Assembly (NCBI GenBank): GCA_027563935.2
Contig: CM050447.1
Location: 17,066,001-17,130,000, forward strand
Reading direction: 5' to 3'
Origin: Costus lasius
Lineage: Eukaryota > Streptophyta > Magnoliopsida > Zingiberales > Costaceae
Length of the DNA: 64,000 nucleotides
Made by a program: the position numbers and the translations under genes. The notes under the pieces are model-generated. The model was not told where the DNA came from, made no database searches, and was given only the letters and a program-made list of their open reading frames with translations. This document shows positions 1-12,600 of the stretch, piece by piece (position 1 is the stretch's first letter; each line of letters starts with the position of its first letter).

Positions 1-392
1 AGGGAATGCAATAACTTTGTAGTTAAAATTAGGAAAGAAGATAACAGCCACTTGACATTTACAAAACCAAAAATTTCATCTGTAATGAAGAAAAGAAAAG
101 AGGGTCGTTTATTCTTTTCCCATTGTTTTGAGGCACAAGATTCTGACGAACATCCTCTAATCATGTTTGTGTTAAAGTTCTGAATAATCGAAGCTTCACT
201 TAGAGTGCACGCGCGCACATGCAAAGCAGAGAAGTGTATCCACTTACAGCGTCACGTTTGAAGCATCGAATCCGGACGGAGAGGTAGGAACTTGCAGTGG
301 AATCCACCTGATTCGGAAGAGTGCAGAAGTAGGCTCTTTCGCATGGTTCTGACCTCCTTATCCGGTGAAGAAAGTTGGGCGGGCGGTGGTTG

Positions 393-620
393 ATGGGTTT
401 GAAGACGGCAACTGGCACTACGAAGAAGAGCGTAGGAGAAATTGCAATAGGAGGAGGAAAAGAAAACAAAGGGATTTGGATGGTGGAGCAGCGTCTGAGG
501 AGGCGAAGACTGTGGAAGGGGGCAAACATTTTCGCCGGCGCCGCCACTGCCAGCGACTTGCTAGAGCAACGCAACGCTCTTTTGGAATCAGAAATTACTA
601 AGCGACTTAAGTCACGATAA
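393..620 (+). CDS. possible small basic protein, 75 aa
   Basis: An ATG at 393 opens a 75-codon frame ending in TAA at 618-620. The product would be basic, with an Arg-rich middle (RLRRRRLWKG) followed by an Ala-rich stretch and a Leu/Glu-rich, coiled-coil-like end (LLEQRNALLESEITKRLKSR). I do not recognise a family. The frame is more GC-rich than the DNA on either side, which is the main reason to list it. Other frames on both strands are also open across the same stretch (for example 365-601 on + and 200-574 on -), so coding status is uncertain. It could be one exon of a gene that starts outside the window. Confidence 0.25.
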   Translation: MGLKTATGTTKKSVGEIAIGGGKENKGIWMVEQRLRRRRLWKGANIFAGAATASDLLEQRNALLESEITKRLKSR

Positions 621-1793
621 GCATTGGAAAAATTTCGAGCACAGATCTCAAACTAAAAGAATAGTGAGATCATCACTCTTCCCAGATTCCTAATGGCCCT
701 CTCAAGATTAATGTCAACCGCGTCAATAGGCTCAATAGTCTACGGTCAACGTCTCAAATTATAATTTTGTTGGCCTTTCGATCTCTAAATTTACTATAAA
801 GAAGCAGCCCTTCACTAATGTCACACAACACTGTTGAAAAATATTATTGAGAATTTAATAACACCAATTAAAGATATTCAATTAAAATTAATTTAAATTC
901 ATAATTAAAGCAAATGCAATATATTATAGTTGAAAAAAATATATATATGCACAGGTAGGGATAACAACTCATTTACGATGGATTCAGCACCCTTATTGGC
1001 TAAACAGGTCAAAGTCAGATTTATAGGCATGGTTACATGCTATTCGATACTCGATTTATAAAATAAAAAAATATTTTTTATTTTTTACATATATAATATA
1101 ATATTAAAATAATCATTGATAAATATATTTATTATAATAATTGACACGCTAAATTTTATCAAAATTGGATGAATTATAATTGCATAAAGTTTGATTAGTG
1201 TTGCATGCCAACACCTAATCGAATGAGACTAATTTAAAATTAATAAAATATTATTCATTTAATATTAAGCTGGTCAGACGTGAGCATCTAACTTATTAAA
1301 AATATATATAATAGATTTTATTTTAAAATAATATATTTTACTATAATAAAATAAAAATATTTTTAATATATAATAAAAATAAAATATGATAAATAATAAA
1401 TATGTTAGACGATTTTACCTATCTTAAATACCTGACTTCGCTTGAGCTCTAGAATCAACAATGGATTTTCCTTTTTAAAAATAATAATAATAATAATAAA
1501 CAGTAATCTCTTCGGAAACTAGCCGTTGAATCGACTCACCCAATACTCACCGTTTCAAGTTTGTCGACCGTTGCACTCCCTTTTTTTATTTTCTTCCATC
1601 TCGGCAAGAACCAACAAATATCATCTCCAACACCAGAGAAACAGAGGGAGGGGGAGAGAGGGAGAGAGTAGGCAGGGAGGAGAAGACTACGAGAGTAACC
1701 GTCACTCTCTTTTTAATCGATCGCTTGTTCCTCTCGATTGAATTGAGCAACGAAGGATAGGGAAAGGAGGCGATTAGTTTTTTGAAGGATCTG
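621..1793. other. AT-rich intergenic DNA and 5' leader of TPX2
   Basis: No gene is visible. The stretch is strongly AT-rich up to about 1500 and includes a short run of ATA/ATT triplets near 1482-1498. From about 1600 it becomes purine-rich (GGGAGAGAGGGAGAGAG), which fits a 5' untranslated leader of the TPX2 gene that begins at 1794. Confidence 0.5.
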
Positions 1794-4700
1794 ATGGCGA
1801 GCGGTGGCTGCAGCGGTACCGTTGAGGTATTGCAGGTGGACGAGGCTTACGAGTTCTGTGCACCTAGATTCTTTGATTTCACCAATGAAGAGACCGAGGA
1901 AGACGTTCGAAGAGCCGAACTTTGGTTCGAGACCTCCCTCAGCTACGCGCCATCTCGTACGCTTCTTTCGATATTAGTATGCAGTCGTTTCTTCCACTTG
2001 AAGGTTCTTGTGTGTGAATATAGGAAGTTTATATTAGGTTTTGTTTCATTTCTTTTAATGCTATCCTTCGATGCCGATGAATGTGGAACTAGGGTTATTT
2101 TTTCTGGTTTTAGGTGTTTACTGGTGGGATTAGGGTTCATTCTAATTGAATTTAGGAGCTTATCTATTCTTTTTCTTTTGTCAAGAAATGTTCTCTTTTT
2201 TCTCAAGCCATCGGGTTCTTCATTTCGAAACCAAATTCCATTTTCCCCTTGGTTGGACGTGGACTTTTTGAAAATAAATTTCTCGTTTTTTAGAGGTTTG
2301 TCTGTTGGGGTCGATATTTAATGTTTAATCGTGTCTCTTTGGTTGTCTTAGCTTTCATGCCAAGAATTAGAGAAGGTAGATCAGTTCAAATTGACAGTCT
2401 CTGTGACTTCGGAAACATAGATCAAGATGAAAAGGTGCTTTTTTTATTCTAACGAACTCCTTTTTGTTACATCAAGTCACTGAAAATGCAAGATGTCCAC
2501 TAAATTATTCAATTTTACCTTTTCTCTCATTAATATCAGACGGTGCCGAACAAAGTGTGTCCAAATGATTCAGCCACTAAAGACGATGATAAAACCACAA
2601 GGTTGGAAATTTTTTACTCTTATCAACCAAATCCTCTTTCACTCCCTAATGCATGATAAGTTGTGAGACTGACCTGGAATTTTCTTTTGCGATGCTCGTG
2701 AATTCAGTAAATGTCAGCCGGAAGTTGTGATTGATGTGGAAGTTAAAGTCGAACAAGGACGAGTATCAGAAGATAAGAACAGTTCTATAGAGTTTGTAAG
2801 TTATATACTATTTTGGAACAACCAAATTACACATTTTTTGTTCTTTTTACCTAGTTCTCAAGACTTAATGACCTTTATCTCTTTGTCCAGGTTTCTGAAG
2901 TTAAGCCATGCCAGGTTGACATTCTTCCACGACTCGACACAAGGTTTCTCTTTCAGTCTTTTACCATTTGCTTATACATTTTCTAGTTACTCCAAAAAAA
3001 AAAAAAAAAAAAAAAAAAAAACTAAGCGACCATTTTCTTATCAATATTTAAATTACAGCTTTCTATGTGACAAGTCATCATCCTTGGCAATCCCTTGTAA
3101 TTTATGCAGGGAAGAAGTCCATTCTTCCGAGCTCCCTATAACTTGTTTAGCAGTTGCAGGTAGCATCCATTGGCACCCTTGATTTACCAGTACTTAGGTT
3201 AAATTTTAGCACTTTTATCCATTTGATTCATAAAATTTGAATGCAGAAACAGCATCACCAGCTTATATTGGTAAAAAGCATAGTCTCCAAAAGGTGGTAG
3301 CACCTACCACCATGAAGAAATATGTGACTGTAGGCACCCCTGAATCACTGAGAATTCCGGAGAAACGAGTAGAACCAAGCAATAGAAAGAATTTAACAGC
3401 GAGTAAAATTGCAAACGTGATTCAACAGCCATCTGTTTCAAAGAAAAAAACTACGACACCCCCTCTTCAGTCTTCAAAACGCATGGAAACAAATAATGCA
3501 GTTAAGTAAGTGTTTCGTTCCTACAACTTTTTCATTTTCTATATATTCAGATCATATCTACATAATTTTGACGTCCATGTGTATTGCAGGCATCCTGGCA
3601 AAATTCCTGCCAAGAATTCCAATTCTACTGAAATTGCACAAGAAAATCAAGCTATAAAGAGGCAAAAGCTGGATGATGGAAAATCCAGACAGGTATAGAT
3701 GCATATGGGCATGAGGGCATCTCTTGCAAATTCTACCTTATGCTTATTTTAACACAATCTGCTTTGTTATGGTCATACACAGATCCACAATGTTAAAAAT
3801 AGAATTCTACCCCACAAGTCAAAATTGGGATTGGCTGATGTTTCTAATTTGTTTTCCTCTGGAGCAAAAGGTTGCCGAGAAGAGAAATCATTACATATGG
3901 TAACATGATTTACCTCTTTTTTAACTACGGATAATCATTGGTCTGTTAGAAAAAAATTCTAATATAATATAGTGGTCACTTTTTTAACACATAATTTGTC
4001 CTATAAAACAGGAAGCATCACCATTTATCTCAGCTGCCGAGATGATTAATAAGTTTCAGTCAAGGACTAGAGACTTGGATCTCTCTCAAAATAGAACAAT
4101 CTCACATGTCAGTTAAATTCCACTTCTCTTCTCACTACATAGTGTGAGTTGTGGTTATTTTTTGCCAGAATGAGCTCTTTAAGTGTAGGCTCTATCAAGT
4201 AGCATATTTAAATTTTCTTTATGGAGATTCCACAGTTTTCACTTCATATCCGCCTTTAAGCAATCTGGTCATGTTTTTAAAGTCCTATTGCATGCCTATT
4301 GCATGTTTGACGTCGGATGCAATAATCATTCCAGATCAGCCCCAACTTTCGTCAAACCTGAGCTAATTTTGTCTCAGATGCATGTGTTTCGAGTTGATAA
4401 AGGAAATGTTATTAGGCTAAGATTGCGTTTTGCATGTAGGAATAAAATATCTTGCTAAATGATTATAATTGCAATTATTAAAGCAATCACAAAGGATTCT
4501 TCTACAATATGTAAATCACTAATTATGGCTACTAATTTTATGCCAATTTGTTACTTGTGTTTATCTATTAGCTTTCAACATTATGCCTTGACATCAAGCT
4601 ACTTTAAATTACAAAGGCATATTGTAGAAATTAAATTACTATTGGTGGAACTTATGACTAATATACGCATGATTCTTTTTGAAATGATTATCCTCCGTGA

Positions 4701-7700
4701 GATCTGTAAATTGTTGGATGTCACGTGTCCATCAATATCAATTTATATAACAGGTTTGAGCATGTCCAGAAATTTTTTGTTTTTCAAGCGCCTTTTATTA
4801 ATGTCATAATGCACAATAGTTTTCAATGTGTAGTTCTGATTGATTCGTCGGTGGATAACAAATTTATATTAACTCTAAATTGGGAAGGTTTGTTATAGAC
4901 AATGATTTATTGGTGTCACTAATAACTAATATAGGCATGATTTTGTGGGCACTTAAGATCTGTTGAATGTCTGATGTCACGTGCTCACTCAATACGGATT
5001 TATATGAACTTAGGCTTGAGCATGCCCAGAATTTTATTTTGTTTTTTTAAGAATAAATAAATGTCTCAATAGTTCTCAATGCATACCTTCGATTCGTTGA
5101 ATAACAAGTTTGTATTCTCTATGTTTAAGATTTCTTGGCCTTAATTTTCTCATACCACCATACTATATTCAGGATAATGCCACTTCAATCATACAAAGGC
5201 CTAAACTTACTTTGACGAGGCCAAAGGATCCTCAACTGGAAACAGCTCACCGAATTCGTGCAGTGAAAATAAAGAGCTTCGCTGAACTAGAAGAAGAGAT
5301 GCTGTCGAAGATTCCAAAGTTCAGAGCACGTCCTTTAAACAAGAAGGTTTTTTTTATCTCAAAAAACCTTTGTTTATATTCGATACTTTAAACTAATAAT
5401 TCATTTTAATTTTTTTTATCAAAATTTGCAGATTCTTGAAGCTTCAGCATTTCCTTCTCTGCCCAAAAGTGTTCCAAAACCACCTGTTTTCCAGGTAGAA
5501 TTGGTTGATTTGGCACTATTCTAAAGAAAATAGTTTATACTTGTTTCTTGCTTGCTTATAGGAATTTCGTTTCAAGACAATGGAAAGAGCAAATCAACAT
5601 GCTGAAACTTTATCAGTAGCCTCTTCTGTAGATAGTGCTCTTCAGGTGAATCTCGCAATACAAATTTGAATCTATTGTTATACACTGTTTGAAATAGTTT
5701 ATTTGATAATCTAACAGAACCAAATCAAAGTCCTTAAACTTACTGAACCAAGACCCCCTCATCTTGAAACATTACTCCGAGCTCGACCTTCAAAGTACGT
5801 CAATTCACGCTTCAATTCATGTCTCATTGTATTTTATCACGTTTTCACTTTGGTTGACATGTAATTTTTGTTACTCAATGCAAAATAACAAACCTGCATC
5901 ACAGGGTTAAAAGTTCTGAGGAATTAGAGTTGGAGGAGCTCGAAAAGATGCCACAATTTAAAGCTAGGCCTCTTGACAAGAAGGTTTGATTTATTGCACA
6001 ATGCATTGTTTTCTCTCGTATGTCAATTCCTTTTATTCATTTATAGGTCGATATGTTTATCAAACATCACTTCATATGCGACAGATTCTTGAAAGCAAAG
6101 GAGATGTAGGTTTGTTTTGTAACCCGAAGCCCCAGATAACAGTTCCTGAAGAGTTTCACTTTGCAACGAATGATAGGTTGGGCCCACCTGCAGCAGTGGT
6201 GGAACTATTTGATAAGGTGAATCAGAATGTTTCTGAAGTTGTAGAAAGAACTGAAGTATACACTTGACATAGTCATTGACATTTCTGTTCTTGTTTCTCT
6301 TCTAGCTTTCACTCCATTCCGAATCTTCTAATCATGAGAAAAACGCAGTTCCCAGAATCACAATACCAAATCCTTTTCATCTTCACACAGAGGTATGGAT
6401 CAGCTTCTTTTTTACTTTTTTTCTTCTTTCTATTAATTCTTTGTCTGATTGCTCATATGTGAGTGCTAGATTTCAATTTCTTAAGTCATATAAGCTACTC
6501 TTTAGGAACGAGGACTTGAGAAAGAAAGGCAATTTTCAGAACAGCTCTTACAGAAGGAGCTGGAAGAGAGGACTCGGATTCCAAAGGCAACACCTTACCC
6601 TTACACTACTGATTATCCAGTGGTACGGCAATCATTGTCCATTATATATAATCAAATGTCACTTGTTCTTCATGTATTTAATTTAGCGTACTTGCAGATT
6701 CCTCCTAAACCTGAGCCTAAGCAGTGTACCAAGCCAGAAGCCTTCCAGTTAGAAAGTCTTGTGAGGCATGAAGAGGAGATGCAGAGAAAGTTGGAGGAGA
6801 TAGCAAGAGCAGAAAGAGAGGAAGCGCAAAGAAGAGTTTTTAGAGCACAACCCATTTTGAAAGAGTAAATACAATGACTGTTGTGTCATTATCGGAGTTT
6901 TTTGGCAGGAATGTTATGGGCATTTTGTGGTTCTTGTGCAGTGATCCCTTTCCAATTCCAGAGAGAGAGAGAAAACCGCTCACAGAAGTTCAGCAGTTCG
7001 TGTTGCATGTGGATCATAGAGCTGTGCAGAGAACAGAATTCGATAACGAGGTTTGCAAGTTCTACTGAACATATTAAATTATTTCTTAGCATTTCTTAGT
7101 ATGGTCTAATATGATTGCCCGTATCTGAAAATTTTGAGTTCACCGAATCCCAATTTCCATCCTTTTTATTCGAGGGCAAGCTGTGTGCTTTTGCCGAATT
7201 AAATTACAAGGTCTGCAAATCTATTGAAAACATTGCATTTTTTTTCTAAACATTTTATAGGAAGTTTTGTCTAACTATATATGCCCATTTTTTTAAAAAA
7301 AAAATCACTGTCCACTGGCCTCGTCTGAAAATTTTGATTTTCCCAAATCTCAATTTCTCCTTTCCATCTGTGTGTGTTTTTTCAGCTGTGTATGCCTTTT
7401 TGCCCTCTTATTATTACCTATATTACCTGTGTCACCTATCCATATCAAATTATTTCTAAGCATTTCTTAGCATATATGGTCTAATATGATTGCCCTTATC
7501 TGAAAATTTTGAGTTCACCGAATACCAATTTTCCATCCTTTTTGTTCGAGAGCAAGCTGTGTGTGCTTTTGCCGAATTAAATTACAAGGTCTGCAAATCT
7601 ATTGAAAACATTGACATTTTTTTTATAAACATTTTTTAGGAAGTTTTGTCTAACTATATATGCCCTTGTTTAAAATAAAATCACTGTCCACTGACCTCGT

Positions 7701-8641
7701 CTGAAAATTTTGATTTTCCCAAATCTCAATTTCTCCTTTCCATATGTGTGTGTTTTTTCAGCTGTGTATATATTTTTGCCCTCTTATTATTACCTATTTT
7801 ACCGATCCATAGCTTTTGCAAATGCTATTGTTTTCTTCATTATTTTTGTCCTATCTGCTTCTATTCTACGCCTTACTGTTCCTTAATAAACATGAACGAC
7901 ACCGTAGACTGACTTACGGTTCAAATACTGTTTTGTGGTTCAAGTAGTGGTTAAGAAAGATTTTGATGATGCCAAATGCAGATTAAGGAAAAGGAATCAA
8001 CTTACAAGAGAATAAGGGAGGAGCAGGAATATGCAAAGATGGTAAATCACTGTCGTTAAGGAAAAACACAATATTCCATTTCATTGTAGATTGATAAACT
8101 CACTGAAACTGTTGCACCAGATTGAAGAAGAGAAGGCAATGAAGCAGATGAGAAGAACAATGGTGCTTCATGCAAGACCCCTTCCAAAATTCGACAACCC
8201 ATTTTTCCCTCAAAAGTAAGCAATACTAAAATTAATGCACGGTAAATTTCGTTTTGCACCTTGTTTCTTTTTTCTAACCTGAATATATGTACAGATCTAT
8301 GAAGGAAGCAACTAAGGCAAAGTCACCAGACCTGCGTGTGAACCATCGGATGGTAAGGCGACAAACAACAATCCATATGAGATGATTTCTTCGCTAAAGT
8401 TGTAGACATGTGGAGCCTGTGAACCACTAGGTTGTGTGGTGTGACATGCACTCCATATGAAATGATTGTGTATATCATCCGCTACATCTTTTTGTGCATA
8501 GATATCAAATCCTTGATTTGTTTCTCATCAAATGTAATGAGCATTGTACTCAAAGGTTGTATGTCGATTCTAATCCTTAAAGTGCTGCAGAATTCCTCAA
8601 TGCAAACGTGGACAGAGTGTTACTTTAGGTGTGAACTATAA
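1794..8641 (+). CDS. TPX2: TPX2 microtubule nucleation / Aurora-binding protein, 24 exons
   Basis: Plant TPX2 activates Aurora kinase and drives spindle microtubule nucleation around the nucleus. I joined exons by reading frame and GT-AG sites: 1794-1956, 2352-2434, 2540-2601, 2708-2795, 2891-2943, 3059-3159, 3247-3505, 3590-3692, 3783-3899, 4012-4107, 5173-5346, 5432-5494, 5562-5645, 5718-5794, 5905-5983, 6085-6216, 6306-6392, 6506-6622, 6698-6864, 6942-7050, 7982-8041, 8121-8215, 8295-8352, 8591-8641. All phases agree, giving about 825 aa, close to the Arabidopsis protein. The N-terminus has YEFCAPRFFDF and SPFMPRI, the plant TPX2 Aurora-binding region. Repeated TPX2-type blocks (RPKLTLTRPKDPQLET, PQITVPEEFHF, DPFPIPERERKPLTEVQQF) and a charged coiled coil (HEEEMQRKLEEIARAE) follow. 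The start is the ATG at 1794; the frame also runs a few codons upstream but from TTG. The last exon is uncertain: reading through from 8295 would instead stop at 8384. Confidence 0.93.
4640..5120 (+). repeat. diverged tandem duplication in TPX2 intron 10
   Basis: Two copies of roughly 240-260 bp lie head to tail in the long intron between exons 10 and 11 (about 4640-4880 and 4895-5120). Shared landmarks in order are CTAATATA-GGCATGATT, AGATCTGT, GATGTCACGTG, TTGAGCATG-CCAGAA and ATAACAA-TTTAT/GTATT. Copies have drifted by substitutions and small indels. Confidence 0.7.
7068..7810 (+). repeat. tandem duplication of ~370 bp in TPX2 intron 20
   Basis: Two head-to-tail copies (about 7068-7440 and 7441-7810) fill most of the intron between the exon ending at 7050 and the one starting at 7982. 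Shared landmarks in both copies include CTAATATGATTGCCC, TCTGAAAATTTTGAGTTCAC, GCCGAATTAAATTACAAGG, GGAAGTTTTGTCTAAC and CCTCGTCTGAAAATTTTGA. The copies remain close in sequence, so the duplication is fairly recent. It does not touch coding sequence. Confidence 0.88.
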
Positions 8642-9693
8642 GGGTAGCTTTTTTTTTTTTTTTGATTTTTTTTATTATAAGGGCAGCTTAATTATAGGGA
8701 TTCTAGTGTTGGAGCTAACAAAGTTCAGGAAGTCGGTCAAATCCTTGGAGGGCAAATTAATCATTCGCCTTAATTTGCCCTTTAAATGACAGACCCTGCA
8801 TAAAGTACCCTTCCTCGGAATTAATGCACATCAATATAGGTTCAAATTTTTTTAATTCTTATTTTAAATTTAAGAACACATAATAAGCTATACTTCAATT
8901 AATAAAATAAATGATATTACTCTAAAAATCTAATTAAAAACTTACTATTTCATGAACATGATGTTTCTCTTGAAAGAAACTTACGTAAAAATATACTTAT
9001 TTTTAAAGCTTCATACATGAATTCCTTAATTTTATTAATAAGTAATTTGAGATGAATGATTAATTTTGTGAAAAGATTAATGCTAGAACTATATAATAAT
9101 AATAATAATAAATAAATAAATAAACAAAAAAATTATAAAATTATAAATTAAATTTATCTATCGGGTTTTAAAATTAAGCATCTTATTATTTGACTATATT
9201 TGTTATATTCTATTAATAAATTAATAAAATATTAAGATTGTGTTATTTTGCTTTAATATGAAAGTGTAAGTGTAAATTAGTAGGAGAATCACAGAAAATT
9301 TGAGAGTCTGAAAGTGTAGATCGGAATCGGAGTAGCTGCGACCAAAGTTCACGTGATGGGGCCCACTCCAGACACGAGTGAAAGTGGCCAATTTGTGGAA
9401 GCGAATACTGAAAGCTATCTGGCGACGAACAGAAGATCTAATCTGGGAAAACGGGATCGAAATAGGCGGAGATTTTTGACATCTGTGTTCATAAACTGCG
9501 GCCACCGGCCCACCGCCCCGCCAACCACCACTCCTTTAAACATGTCCCTTCTGATCTCGTGTGCCGTGCCCGATAAAAGGCATCTTTGGGTCTATGAATC
9601 CGCCTATTATTTATCGATCGCTCTTATCCTCACAAAACCGTCTTCTCCAAAGCGTCATTGACTTTCAGCACAAGCAGTGAGCGGGTTTCAAGC
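8642..9693. other. intergenic DNA between TPX2 and PP2C
   Basis: AT-rich spacer with a poly-T run near 8650-8663 and an ATA/AAT triplet run near 9095-9125. From about 9340 it is less AT-rich and includes CACGTGATGGGGCCCAC (9350-9366), a combined G-box and GGGCCCAC motif of the kind seen in promoters of growth-related plant genes. It is likely the PP2C promoter and 5' leader. The short open frame at 9353-9661 has no recognisable product. Confidence 0.45.
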
Positions 9694-12600
9694 ATGACGG
9701 GGAAGGAGATATTGCACAAGATAAAAGTCTGAGTTGGAATTCCTCCATGAATTTCTATTTTGGATTTTTTTTTTCAAATTTTCTTATTATGTAATTGGCC
9801 ACTTATCTGGAAACTGTTTTTTTTTTTTTTTTGCCTCGTGAAGGATTAGTTTCCTTATATCTTCCTGATCTGATCTTGTTGCTCTGCTGCTCTTTTTCTT
9901 CTTCTTCTTTTTTTTTTAGTTTAGATTTTTGTTTCAAGGAATTTATGTAAATTCCTTGAAACAAGTCGAGTAGTTGTGGGAATTTCGAGCGTGAATTGGA
10001 GATAGGCATTAAGTGTTCTTTCGTATCTTGTACAAGTTCAAAGAGAAACTGAGGCATTAGCAAAAAGACTTCTCGCTCTTTTTCTTTTCTTTTTACACTG
10101 TAGGATTGTAAGCTTGTTGCCGATAATTGTGAGGATTTTTTTTGTATCACTCGTAAAATTTTGTACTTGTAAGCTAAAAGCCCTAGACTTTTTGATACAA
10201 AAGGAGATGACATTGTAGCTTATTATATGTACTCTCCATTAAAAAGTAGAAATTTACAATGATCGACGGTGGAAGTTTGAGTTATTAGTGTGGATCCTGG
10301 GCATTGAAAGAAACTCTCTCTTATGATATTTATTTCTAACAAGTTAAAATTTGTTGTCCATTCAACACGTTGTTGGAAAGTGGTATTTATGTGAAGATCA
10401 TTTGTTCTCTCAGGCTAAAGCAGGATTAGCTTCACCTTCGGATACTGGGAAGGGCAAGTGCAAGATTTCTGGCAGGAGTATCAAACATGGTTATCACTTA
10501 GTGAAGGGGAAATCGAGTCATCCAATGGAGGACTATCTAGTTGCTGAATTTAAGAAAGTTGATGACAATGGATTGGGTTTATTTGCAATTTATGATGGCC
10601 ATTTAGGTCATGATGTCGCAGATTATCTACGAGCCCATCTATTTGACAACATATTGAAGGAGGTAAGAGTTGATATGTTTCTTTCTTCAGTGCCATTGTG
10701 TAGGTTGGTTTCTTTTTTATATGGATACAAAACGGAGAGTTTGTTGATCATATCTACCAACTTATTCTTTCTCAGATGATCGCACTTACAAGAGTGTAAA
10801 ACTTTACTTACGACTTTATGTTCTTTGCAGCCTGAATTTTGGAGTGATATAGAAACTGCTATCAGGAAAGCTTATGAAAGAACTGATAGTAAAATATTGG
10901 AAAAATCAGCTGAATTGGGAAGAGGAGGTTCTACTGCAGTCACAGCTATATTAATAGATGGAGTGAAACTTGTGGTGGCAAATGTTGGAGATTCACGGGC
11001 TGTTCTGTCTAAGAATGGTGTAGCTTTGCAACTATCTGTTGATCATGAACCAACTTTGGAGAGAGAGTCGATTGAAGAGAAGGGTGGTTTCGTGTCAAAA
11101 TTTCCTGGTAATCTCCGAGTTTTAATTGAGCTACTTCAAAAATTGAAATTTAGAATATATTTAACCAATGAACAAAAAGTGATGGCAAGTTATATATGAA
11201 CTTGTTTTTTTTACTAACGTGTGATAAAGTTAATTTGTTGGCTGACCAATTGGTGGAAAACTGATATAAAACAATTGTACTACTGTCTTCCATTGTTATA
11301 TTGTATGCAAAGTGCGACCATAATCTGTTTGTTTGATTAATGATCTAAGTTCTTCCATAATTCTGCACTTACCATTGGATATAAGAAATGTTTATGGACC
11401 TGCAAGTTCAGTTATTATGAAATGTCTATTTAGTGAATACACACAGTTCAAGGTCTATGATGAACCTGAAGATTGAGATTTTTAAGCAGCATGCTGGAAT
11501 GAACGTGTTCCAAGGGCACAACAGAAGCATCTAGTGCTTAAGAGAAATTAATCAAGCTTAAAAAGTTAATTTTATTAAAATCAATTAAATCCATTTATCC
11601 TTTTAATCTGACTAGCATATCGTCCATGATGAAATTTAATTGGAAGAAAAATTCATGTTGTTCATCATGAATAGTTTGAAATGATGATTTGAGAAAATGT
11701 TGTTTATCTTTAAACATGATGTTCAATGTATACTATTAACAAATAAGAACATTTTTTTGTGTATAAACAGTTCACATCTTCATTGACGCTACTTAGTTTG
11801 AGCTCCTTCAGTAGGCTGCTTATCTTATTATATAAATGAATTATTGTTGTTTTACTCTAATACAACTTGATTATACTTATTTGTGTTGTTACTGAGTAAA
11901 AATATACGCATTTGTGCTGTAATGCACATAATGGACAACGGGCGAGCATATCTAGTTTGGCGTATATATGTATGCATTCATGTGAATCATTTTAATATTT
12001 GTATCTAGTTATGAAAGTCTATAGACCTTCAATTTCAACAGTCCTTAAAGTTTATAATCTACTTGTCATGCTAGTTCCCAGGCAAAGCACAATGAGGATG
12101 CCGTTTAAAATTGAAGGATATAACATTGAACTACAATTCCTCATAATGGTCGGGTATTTTTGTGCTACACACTGTATGGTGAATAGAACTTTATTTCTCT
12201 TTTAAAAAAATCAATAGAATAATTGTTATGATACCTCTGTAGTGTGTCACATTGTTCCAGTTTAGATTTTCTTAGAAACAATATCAATAGAATAACTGAA
12301 TTGTGTTCATCATGTATATATCAACTGCTTGTCACCAAGGTTATGCTTTTAACTTGTTCTCCTGATTCGTGAGTAAATGCTGCAAGTAATTCTCCATGCT
12401 ACTTACTAGTATGATTCAAGGTTCAAAAAATCGTGTACCGGTCTAACCATTTGTAATGAACCGGACCAATCATGATTTGATCCATTTAGTAATAAAAACA
12501 AAACTCTATTTTCAATCACTCTCTCCCACGCATACTATCTTGCAGCCGCTGCTGACTCTCTTGCTCCTTGCACGCTCATTGCTTTCATATAACTTAATCA

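Noticed and set aside
9803..10213. 136-codon minus-strand frame upstream of PP2C exon 2
   Set aside because: It lies in PP2C intron 1, is driven by poly-T/poly-pyrimidine runs and shows no family features.
10351..10413. Possible upstream start of the PP2C protein (MLSIQHVVGKW)
   Set aside because: It reads through an intron; the short first exon at 9694-9726 gives the family start MTGKEILHK in phase.
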